From Conexibacter stalactiti (GTDB taxonomy: Bacteria > Actinomycetota > Thermoleophilia > Solirubrobacterales > Solirubrobacteraceae), in NCBI RefSeq assembly GCF_035967765.1, contig NZ_JAYWIT010000021.1: a DNA stretch of 64,000 bases; one strand, 5' to 3'. Positions 44,294 to 53,345 of this stretch are shown here, piece by piece. The notes below the pieces were generated by a model. The model saw only the letters and a program-made list of their open reading frames with translations. It did not search any database and had not been told where the DNA came from. The position numbers were made by a program, and so were the translations under genes. Position 1 is the first letter of the stretch; the number at the start of each line of letters is the position of its first letter.

Positions 44294-45369
44294 GCGCTAC
44301 GAGAGACCTTCACGACCTTGGCCAGAGCCTCTGGCTCGACAACATCACGCGCGACATGCTCGGCGACGGAACGCTGGCCGCGCACATCTCCGACCGCGAC
44401 GTGACCGGTCTGACCTCCAACCCGACGATCTTCGAGCACGCCGTCGCCGCCGGCGACGCCTACGACGGCTCGATCCGCGCCTCCGTCGAGGCCGGCAAGG
44501 ACGGCGAGGGCGCCTTCTTCGACCTGGCGCTGGAGGACATCACGCGCGCGGCCGACCTCTTCCGTCCGATCCACGACAAGACCGACGGGGTCGACGGCTT
44601 CGTCTCGCTCGAGGTCTCGCCGCAGCTGGTGCGCGACACGGCGGCGACGCTCGCGCAGGCGAAGGAGCTGCACGCGCGCGGCGACCGTCCGAACCTCTTC
44701 ATCAAGATCCCCGGCACGCCCGAGGGCCTGCCCGCGATCGAGGAGGCGATCTTCGCCGGCATCCCCGTCAACGTCACGCTGCTGTTCGACGCGAAGCAGT
44801 ACCTCGCCGCCGCCGACGCCTACCTGAGAGGGATCGAGCGGCGCGTCGAGGCCGGCCTCAACCCGCAGGTCGCCTCGGTCGCGTCGATCTTCATCAGTCG
44901 CTGGGACGTCGCCGTCAAGGACTCCGCGCCGGAGGGCTACAAGAACCGCCTCGGCATCGCGGTCGTCCAGCAGGCGTACGTCGCCTACCTGGAGCTGGTC
45001 GCCTCCGCGCGCGTGCAGCGGCTGCTGAACGAGGGCGCGCGGCCGCAGCGGGCGCTGTGGGCGTCGACCGGGACGAAGGACCCGGAGGCGTCGGACACGC
45101 TCTACATCGAGGCGTTCGCCTCGCCGCTGACGGTCAACACGATGCCGGAGAAGACGCTCATCGCCTTCGCCGACCACGGCAAGGTGGGGGAGCCGCTGGC
45201 GCGCGACGGCGGCGACTCCGAGCAGGTGCTGGCAGCCTTCGAGGCGGCCGGGATCGGCGTCGACGCGCTCGCCGAGCGGCTGCAGCAGGAGGGCGCGGAC
45301 GCCTTCCAGAAGTCGTGGGACAGCCTGCTGGAGCAGATCGCGACCAAGAGCCAGGCGCTCACCGCCTAG
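44290..45369 (+). CDS. tal: Transaldolase
   Basis: A 359-residue transaldolase of the longer actinobacterial type, moving a three-carbon dihydroxyacetone unit between sugar phosphates. SLWLDNITRDML and VTGLTSNPTIFEHAV open it; GFVSLEVSPQLVRDT, NLFIKIPGTPEGLPAI with the Schiff-base Lys in IKIPGT, and NVTLLFDAKQYLAAADAYL are standard. VASIFISRWDVAVKD follows. It overlaps zwf by 4 bases and is 34 bases from pgi. Confidence 0.96.
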   Translation: MSATRDLHDLGQSLWLDNITRDMLGDGTLAAHISDRDVTGLTSNPTIFEHAVAAGDAYDGSIRASVEAGKDGEGAFFDLALEDITRAADLFRPIHDKTDGVDGFVSLEVSPQLVRDTAATLAQAKELHARGDRPNLFIKIPGTPEGLPAIEEAIFAGIPVNVTLLFDAKQYLAAADAYLRGIERRVEAGLNPQVASVASIFISRWDVAVKDSAPEGYKNRLGIAVVQQAYVAYLELVASARVQRLLNEGARPQRALWASTGTKDPEASDTLYIEAFASPLTVNTMPEKTLIAFADHGKVGEPLARDGGDSEQVLAAFEAAGIGVDALAERLQQEGADAFQKSWDSLLEQIATKSQALTA

Positions 45370-45403
45370 CGGCGCGCCGACGGACGACAGGAGACCGACG
45401 ACC

Positions 45404-47062
<1,659 letters not shown>

Positions 47063-47112
47063 GCGGCGCCGCGCGCGGGTCACGCCGGCCCGCGTAGACC
47101 TGGGTCCATTGC

Positions 47113-47147
47113 CCCGCTCCACACCGTCCGCGACGGTATGGAGCGGG
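47113..47147 (+). terminator. Intrinsic terminator after pgi
   Basis: Arms 47113-47128 and 47132-47147 pair over 16 positions with one C/A mismatch around a 3-base loop CGC, 50 bases after the pgi stop. It should end the gnd-zwf-tal-pgi transcript before the secreted-protein array. No T tract follows. Confidence 0.75.
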
Positions 47148-47196
47148 CACGCCCGGATGGCGCTGCCCGGTCGCCTGTTCGAGCCGTGGGAGCCTG

Positions 47197-48969
47197 ATGC
47201 AACGCAGTCGCCGTGCCGTCCTCGCCCTGCTGACACTGCTGGTCGCGTGGGGGGTGGGAGCGACATCCGCGCACGCCGACGGCTGGCTGCCGGGGCCGAC
47301 GCTCTCCGAGCGACTGGGGCAGTTTCCGCACGTCGCGATGGGCGCCGACGGTGCCGCAACCGTCCTGTGGGCCGACGGCGAGTCCGGCTCGCCCAGCGCC
47401 GACGTGCTCGTGCGGCGGATCGCGCGGGATGGGACGGGCGTGCCGCGGAGCCTCGGCAGCGGCATCGCGCTCGACGCCGTCGCGACCGCCGACGGCGGCT
47501 CGCTCGTCAGCTGGGCCGTCCCGGCGGACGACGCGACGTCGTTCGACGTGAAGGTCGCGGCGCTCGACGCGGCTGGCAGCACTGGCGCGGTGCGCTCGGC
47601 CACCACCGAGACCGGGCCGATCCTCTCAGCACCGTTCGGGGCGATCGCGCCGAACGGCGTCGTCGTCGTCGCGTGGACGGAGAGAGCGCTCGGCGACCAG
47701 GTGGCGCTGCGCGCGCGATGGATCGCCGCCGACGGGACGCCGGCGCCGATCGTCGACCTCGGCCTCGCGACTGACCTCAGCGCCGTCCCGCTCGCGATCG
47801 GCGCTGACGGCGTCGCGCGCGTCGTGTGGCGGCGGCCCGACGTCGTCGGCGGTGGGTACCTGGTGGCGCGGATCGACGCCGCCGGCGCGGACACCACCCT
47901 GCTGACGAACGCCGAGATCGCGGGCACGCCACAGTTGGCCGTCGGCGGCGGACGGGCGATCGTCGGCTGGATCGAGCCGTCGGCCGACGATCCCGACCTG
48001 CGGTCGGTGCGGGCGGCGCGGCTGCCGTCGAGCGGTGCCGTCGTCGATCCGACGGTGACGATCGTCCCGTCGCTGGTGGCGCCGTTCCCGAGCGTCGTCG
48101 TCGCGCTCGCTCCCGACGGGACGGCGACCTTCGCCTGGGGAGAAGCGAGAGTGGAGGCGCTCAGCGTCGTGATGATGACGCGCCAGCTCGCGGCTCACGG
48201 CGCGCTCGGCGCTGTGCGCCAGGTTTCGTCCCCGCCGTCGTCGCTGTTCGACATCGGTGCGGCGGCCGCAAGCGGCCGCGACGGCGCGACGATGGTCGTC
48301 TGGGTTCGCCTCGACCTCGCCGGCAGCAGCACCTCGCTCGTCAGCCGCACCGTCGGCGCCGATGGCGCCTCCGTCGGCGGCGAGCTGCCGGTGGCGCTCT
48401 CCGCGGGAGCGAGACCGACCCCCGCGATGGCGCTTGCGGCTGGACCGTCCGGCGAGGCGATCGTGGCCGCGGCGGCGGGCACGCCCGGGAGTGGCGAGGT
48501 GCGCCTGCTGACGTCGCGCTTCACGCTCACCGAGCCGGTCGGCCCCGGGCCCGGCCCCGACCCCGGGCCGGGACCGGGTCCGGGGCCTGGCCCCAGCCCG
48601 GCACCCGGCCCTGGCCCGGGTCCGGGCCAGCCGACGGCGAGAAGAGCACCGGCGCGGCTGAAGCTGACGAAGGCATCGCGCGCCGGTGCGCGCGTCACCG
48701 TCGCCGGCACGCTCGACCGCCGCGCGAGCGGGCGCGTCACGGTGACGTGGGCGCAGCGAGTCGGGCGCAGAACGGTGAGACGGACGGCGACGGCGCGGAT
48801 CGCGAGAGGCCGCTTCAGCGCGACCCTGAGACTGCCGCGGGCGCTCGCCCGCGCCCGCACCGTCGGTCGCCTGACGGTCACGTACCGCGGTGACGCCTCC
48901 ATCGCGCGCGCGACCGCGACGCGCAGCGTGAGAGCGGCGGCGAGAAGAGCGGCGCGCCCGCGCCGCTGA
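47197..48969 (+). CDS. Secreted repeat protein, tandem paralogue 1 of 3
   Basis: A 590-residue exported protein. Signal peptide MQRSRRAVLALLTLLVAWGV with cleavage near SAHA; the mature end starts DGWLPGPTLSE, shared with the two following genes. Residues ~40-445 are beta repeats with blocks such as IGADGVARVVWRRPDVVGGG and LAPDGTATFAWGEARVEALS, like a propeller. No PKD domain is present. A Gly-Pro linker (~449-480) is followed by a basic Ig-like domain (APARLKLTKASRAGARVTVA) ending RAARPRR. I do not know its function; the cell surface is the likely site. Confidence 0.7.
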   Translation: MQRSRRAVLALLTLLVAWGVGATSAHADGWLPGPTLSERLGQFPHVAMGADGAATVLWADGESGSPSADVLVRRIARDGTGVPRSLGSGIALDAVATADGGSLVSWAVPADDATSFDVKVAALDAAGSTGAVRSATTETGPILSAPFGAIAPNGVVVVAWTERALGDQVALRARWIAADGTPAPIVDLGLATDLSAVPLAIGADGVARVVWRRPDVVGGGYLVARIDAAGADTTLLTNAEIAGTPQLAVGGGRAIVGWIEPSADDPDLRSVRAARLPSSGAVVDPTVTIVPSLVAPFPSVVVALAPDGTATFAWGEARVEALSVVMMTRQLAAHGALGAVRQVSSPPSSLFDIGAAAASGRDGATMVVWVRLDLAGSSTSLVSRTVGADGASVGGELPVALSAGARPTPAMALAAGPSGEAIVAAAAGTPGSGEVRLLTSRFTLTEPVGPGPGPDPGPGPGPGPGPSPAPGPGPGPGQPTARRAPARLKLTKASRAGARVTVAGTLDRRASGRVTVTWAQRVGRRTVRRTATARIARGRFSATLRLPRALARARTVGRLTVTYRGDASIARATATRSVRAAARRAARPRR

Positions 48970-49005
48970 CGCCGCTCGACCGACCCCGGATCCCCTAGGA
49001 GAGCA

Positions 49006-51051
49006 ATGACACGCAGTCGCCGTGCCGTCCTGTTCGTGCTGACGCTCGCCGCGCTCGCGGCGAGCGCGGCGACCGTCCACGCCGCCGCCTGGCTGCCGGA
49101 GCCGACGCTCGGCCAGACGATCGTCAACTACGGCGCGGTGACGGTCGACGATGTCGGCGTCGCGACCGCCGTCTGGCCCGAGGACGGCTCCGGAACGGAG
49201 AGAGTGACCGCGCGGCGGATCGACGCCGCCGGCGCCGTCGGAGGACCGCTCGACCTCGGCCCCGGCCTCAGCGCCGCCGTCGGCGCGACCGCCGCCGGCG
49301 GCGCCGTCGCGACGTGGTGGCGGGAGGGCGCGACGGCCGACGACGCCGAGGTCGTCGTCCGCTCGATCGCCGCCGGCGGTACGCTCGGGCCGGTCCGCGT
49401 CGTCGCCGCGATGGCGACGGACAGCCTGCAGAGCGATCCGATCGCCGCCGTCGCCCCCGACGGCGCGACCGTCGCCGTGTGGATGATCGAGGATCCTGAC
49501 GAGGAGGCGCTGCAGTTGCAGGCGCGACGGGTCGCCGCGGACGGGACGCTCGGGCCGCTGGTCGAGCTCGGCGACGCGCTGTACGACAGCGCGCGCGTGG
49601 CGACCACCCCCGACGGCGTCACGCACCTGCTGTGGGATCGCGAGCAGATGCCGGGCAGCCAGGTGGAGGAGCTGCGGGTGGCGCGGCTGGACGCCGCCGG
49701 CGCGCTCGCCGGCAGCGAGACCCTCTCCGACGATCCGCTGATCGGCTGGGCCGAGCTGGCGGCCGGAGAGGGCGGCGCGGTCGCGAGCTGGTTCGAGGGC
49801 GACGAGGAGGCGGCGACGCAGAGCCTCCGCGCTGCGCGGCTCCCGTCGAGCGACGCGGTCGCCGGCGAGCCGGTCACGGTCGACGCCGCGCTGACCGCGA
49901 CCGACCAGTCGCAGGTGACGGCGGCCGTCGCGCCCGGCGGCGCGGCGACGATCGCCTGGGACGCGCGCGGCGGCGCGGAGGCACCGATCGCGCTGCGGCA
50001 GCTCGCGCCCGACGGCTCGCTCGGGCCGCGGCGGACGCTCGCGGTGCCGCCCGCGGGCACCCGCGACCTCTACCCGCGGTTGCAGGCGCTCGGCGACGGT
50101 TCGCTCGTCGCCATCTGGCTGCGGGTCGACGCCGGCGAGAGAACCAGCTACTTGAGCCGCACACTGGCGACCGACGGCACGACCGCGGGCGCGGAGCTGG
50201 CGGTGCCGCTCTCGGCGCAGGTCGACGGCTTCGCCCCGCGCTTCCTGCAGGTGAGCATCGGGCGCAATGGCGACGGGATCGTCGCGGCGTCGTCGTTGTT
50301 CGACGACCCGCACGGCTTCCTGACGGCCCGCTACGACGGCTCCCCGCCGCAGCTCGGCGCGACGGTGCCGGCGACCGTCGTGCGCGGTGCCGAAGCGTCC
50401 TTCGGCGCGACCGCGACCGACCCCTCGGGGATCGTGAGCTACGCCTGGCAGTTCGGCGACGGCAGCGGCGCGAGCGGCGCGACCGTCGCCCATGCGTACG
50501 CCGCCGCCGGGAGCTACGCCGTCACGGTGACGGCGACCGACAGCTCCGGCAACAGCGCGTCGGTGACGAAGGCGATCACGGTGACGGAGCCCGAGCCGGG
50601 TCCCGGCCCGGGGCCTGGTCCCGGTCCTGGTCCCGGTCCTGGTCCCGGTCCGGTCCCGCTCCCGCCCGGCCCGGGCGGCGATCCGCTCCCGCCCGGTCCC
50701 GGCCCGTCGCACCCGACTGCCAGGAGAGCGCCGGCGCGGCTGAAGCTGACGAAGGCCGTGCGCAGAGGAGCGCGCGTGACCGTCGCCGGCAGGCTCGACC
50801 GCCGCGCGAGCGGACGCGTGACGATCACGTGGAAGCAGAAGGCCGGGCGCAGAACGGTCAGACGCACGGCGCGGGCGCGGATCGTCAGAGGCCGCTTCGC
50901 GACGACGCTGAGGCTGCCGCGCGCCCTCGCCCGCAGCAGAGCCGCCGGCCGCCTGACCGTCAGCTACCGAGGCGATACCGACACCGCGAGCGCTAACGTG
51001 ACACGTTCTGTGAAGGTCGCCAAGCGCAGAACGTCCCGACCGCGCCGCTGA
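49006..51051 (+). CDS. Secreted repeat protein with PKD domain, tandem paralogue 2 of 3
   Basis: A 681-residue paralogue of the preceding product. Signal peptide MTRSRRAVLFVLTLAALAAS, mature start AAWLPEPTLGQ. Beta repeats occupy ~35-445. A PKD domain (~449-528) has YAWQFGDGSGASG and HAYAAAGSYAVTVTATD, which paralogue 1 lacks. The Gly-Pro linker (~530-575) is longer, with a near-perfect 12-base DNA repeat. The basic C-terminal domain ends SRPRR. A TAGGAG ribosome site precedes the ATG. The 36-base gap to paralogue 1 suggests an operon. Confidence 0.7.
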   Translation: MTRSRRAVLFVLTLAALAASAATVHAAAWLPEPTLGQTIVNYGAVTVDDVGVATAVWPEDGSGTERVTARRIDAAGAVGGPLDLGPGLSAAVGATAAGGAVATWWREGATADDAEVVVRSIAAGGTLGPVRVVAAMATDSLQSDPIAAVAPDGATVAVWMIEDPDEEALQLQARRVAADGTLGPLVELGDALYDSARVATTPDGVTHLLWDREQMPGSQVEELRVARLDAAGALAGSETLSDDPLIGWAELAAGEGGAVASWFEGDEEAATQSLRAARLPSSDAVAGEPVTVDAALTATDQSQVTAAVAPGGAATIAWDARGGAEAPIALRQLAPDGSLGPRRTLAVPPAGTRDLYPRLQALGDGSLVAIWLRVDAGERTSYLSRTLATDGTTAGAELAVPLSAQVDGFAPRFLQVSIGRNGDGIVAASSLFDDPHGFLTARYDGSPPQLGATVPATVVRGAEASFGATATDPSGIVSYAWQFGDGSGASGATVAHAYAAAGSYAVTVTATDSSGNSASVTKAITVTEPEPGPGPGPGPGPGPGPGPGPVPLPPGPGGDPLPPGPGPSHPTARRAPARLKLTKAVRRGARVTVAGRLDRRASGRVTITWKQKAGRRTVRRTARARIVRGRFATTLRLPRALARSRAAGRLTVSYRGDTDTASANVTRSVKVAKRRTSRPRR

Positions 51052-51086
51052 GCGCGTCCGCCGCGCCGAGAGCCCCGAGGAGCCCG

Positions 51087-53297
51087 ATGGATCGCATCCG
51101 CAGCGCCGTCCTGGTCGTGCTGACGCTCGTCGCGCTGGCGGCAGGCGCGGCGACCGGCCACGCTGCCGCGTGGCTCCCCGGCCCGACGGTCTCGGAGGCC
51201 GTGACGAACTCGTTCCCGATCTCTGGGATCGACGCCGGCGGCCGCACGACCGTCGTCTGGGAGGAGGCCGGCAGACAGCTGACGGCGCAGCAGATCGCCC
51301 CCGGCGGCCTGCCCGGCACGGCGCAGAGACTGGGCTCCGGCGCCGCGCAGTCGATCGGCGCGACCGCCGACGGCGGCACGGGCGTGGCCTGGCTCGACGA
51401 CGACGAGATCAAGCTGCTCGCGTTCGATGCGGCCGGCGCCGCCGGTCCCGTCCGCACGGTCGGCACCATCCCCAGCGACACGATCGCGGCCACGCCGGCG
51501 ACGGCGGTCGCGCCCGACGGCGCCGTGCTCGTGGCGTGGGCGACGCCGGTCGTCGACGAGGATCCGCAGCTGCACCTCATGCGGATCGCCGCCGACGGCA
51601 CCCCCGGCGCGGTCAGACCGCTCGGCGAGATCTTCAACCTCGCCCAGGCCGCGATCGCGATCGGTGCCGACGGCGTCGCGCGGGTGCAGTGGGCGCGGCG
51701 GCAGGACGGCGGCGGCGAGCTGGTGGTCGCGCGGCTGGACGCCGCCGGCACGCTCACCGGGCCGGTCGTGCTGAGCACCACTGCCTTCGGCGCCGCGCCG
51801 CGCCTGGTCGCCGGCGGCGACCAGGCGATCGCCGCATGGCTGGAGCTGGGCGAGGAGCCCGGCGAGCTCGACGTGCAGACGGCGCGGCTGCCGTCGGCCG
51901 GCGCCGTCGCCGACGGGCCGGTGACGGTCGCCACGCCGAGGATGGCGTTCCCGTCGCTCGACGCCGCGCTCGCGCCCGACGGGACGGCGACGGTCGCCTG
52001 GGCCGCTGCCAACGCCGACATGACGAGAATGTGGATCGAGGCGCGCCGGCTCGCTCCCGGCGGGGCGCTCGGCGAGACGGAGACGCTCTCGACGGCGGAG
52101 GCGGGCTGGGGCGCCGCGCTCCCGCGGCTGGCGAGCGGCCGCGACGGCACGGTCGTCGCGACCTGGCTGCGCGTGCCGGCGGCCGCCGGCGCCATCTCGC
52201 TCGCCAGCCGTCTGATCGGCGCCGACGGCGAGCCGGCCGGCACCGAGCTGCCGGTGCCGCTCCCGGGGCTGTCACCGATGGGGGTCGACGACCGCCTGAT
52301 GACGCTGGCCGCCTCGCCCTCCGGCGACGCGATCGCGACGCTCGTCATCCCGGGGGCGAGCGGAACCGGCGTGCTGGAGGCGGCGCTGCTCGACGGCGCG
52401 CCGCCGCGGCTCGACGCGACCGTGCCGGCGACGGCCGAGCGCGGCGCCACTGTCGCCCTCTCCGCGACCGCGAGCGACCCGTCCGGGATCGCGAGCTACG
52501 CGTGGGCGTTCGGCGACGGCGCCGGAGCGAGCGGTGCGGACGCCACGCACACCTACGCGAGCGCCGGCACCTACACCGTCACCGTGACGGCGACCGACAA
52601 CCGCGGCAACAGCGCCTCGGTGACGAGAACGATCACGGTCACGGAACCGGTCGATCCCGGCCCCGGCCCCGGTCCTGGTCCGGGGCCAGGGCCCGGTCCC
52701 GCCCCCGGTGCCGGGCCCGCACCCGGCCCTGGCATTGGCACGGGCAGAGGCACCGGCTCTGGCAGAGGCACCGGCTCTGGCAGAGGCACCGGCTCTGGCA
52801 GAGGCACCGGCTCTGGCAGAGGCACCGGCTCTGGCAGAGGCACCGGCTCTGGCAGAGGCACCGGCTCTGGCAGAGGCACCGGCTCCGGCAGAGGCACCGG
52901 CTCCGGCAGAGGCACCGGCTCCGGCAGAGGGCAGAACGGCACCGGCTCCGGCTCCGGCAAGCCCGGCGGCGGCAGATCGGCCGCGCGGCTGAAGCTGACG
53001 CGCGCCGCGCGCAGCGGCTCGACCGTGCGCGTCGCCGGCACCCTCGCCCGCGGTGCCTCCGGTCGCGTCAGACTCGTCTGGTCGCAGAAGTTCGGGCGCA
53101 GCACGATCACGCAGAGCGTCACGGCGCGGATCGTGAAAGGCCGCTTCAGCGCGACGATCAGACTGCCGCGGGCGCTCGCGAGCAGCAGAGCCGCCGGCCG
53201 CATCACGGTCAGCTACGGCGGCGACGCCGACACCGCGGCCGCGCGCGCGACGCGGACCGTCAGAGCGGCGGCGAGAGGAGCAGGCGGCCGGCGCTGA
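51087..53297 (+). CDS. Secreted repeat protein with PKD domain and minisatellite linker, paralogue 3 of 3
   Basis: A 736-residue paralogue. Signal peptide MDRIRSAVLVVLTLVALAAG, mature start AAWLPGPTVSE. Beta repeats (~35-430), then a PKD domain (~440-520: YAWAFGDGAGASG, THTYASAGTYTVTVTATD). A Gly-Pro stretch leads into ten GRGTGS hexapeptides encoded by an 18-bp minisatellite, and the Ig-like C-terminal domain ends RGAGGRR. The linker differs sharply from paralogue 2 although flanking domains are alike, so linkers evolve by local repeat growth. Ribosome site GAGGAG. Function unknown. Confidence 0.7.
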   Translation: MDRIRSAVLVVLTLVALAAGAATGHAAAWLPGPTVSEAVTNSFPISGIDAGGRTTVVWEEAGRQLTAQQIAPGGLPGTAQRLGSGAAQSIGATADGGTGVAWLDDDEIKLLAFDAAGAAGPVRTVGTIPSDTIAATPATAVAPDGAVLVAWATPVVDEDPQLHLMRIAADGTPGAVRPLGEIFNLAQAAIAIGADGVARVQWARRQDGGGELVVARLDAAGTLTGPVVLSTTAFGAAPRLVAGGDQAIAAWLELGEEPGELDVQTARLPSAGAVADGPVTVATPRMAFPSLDAALAPDGTATVAWAAANADMTRMWIEARRLAPGGALGETETLSTAEAGWGAALPRLASGRDGTVVATWLRVPAAAGAISLASRLIGADGEPAGTELPVPLPGLSPMGVDDRLMTLAASPSGDAIATLVIPGASGTGVLEAALLDGAPPRLDATVPATAERGATVALSATASDPSGIASYAWAFGDGAGASGADATHTYASAGTYTVTVTATDNRGNSASVTRTITVTEPVDPGPGPGPGPGPGPGPAPGAGPAPGPGIGTGRGTGSGRGTGSGRGTGSGRGTGSGRGTGSGRGTGSGRGTGSGRGTGSGRGTGSGRGTGSGRGQNGTGSGSGKPGGGRSAARLKLTRAARSGSTVRVAGTLARGASGRVRLVWSQKFGRSTITQSVTARIVKGRFSATIRLPRALASSRAAGRITVSYGGDADTAAARATRTVRAAARGAGGRR
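52743..52922 (+). repeat. 18-bp minisatellite, ten units, in coding frame
   Basis: Ten copies of GGCAGAGGCACCGGCTCY in exact 18-base register. The first seven end in T, the last three in C; otherwise they are identical. A partial eleventh unit begins at 52923. It encodes Gly-Arg-Gly-Thr-Gly-Ser repeats in the linker of the third tandem secreted protein. Confidence 0.97.
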
Positions 53298-53345
53298 CCT
53301 GTGGCAGATCCCCACTCCCCCGGTGGTCTGGTTAAGCTCGCCCGC

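Noticed and set aside
47626..50712. 1028-codon minus-strand frame
   Set aside because: Antisense to two clearly coding secreted-protein genes; composition is Arg/Gly/Asp-rich.
52743..52922. Assembly artefact as the source of the perfect 18-bp repeats
   Set aside because: It cannot be excluded, but the T-to-C variant block and the intact frame on both sides favour a real repeat.
52571..53206. Minus-strand frame with repeated PEPVPL motif
   Set aside because: It mirrors the minisatellite and GC-rich codons on the other strand; no start or ribosome site.
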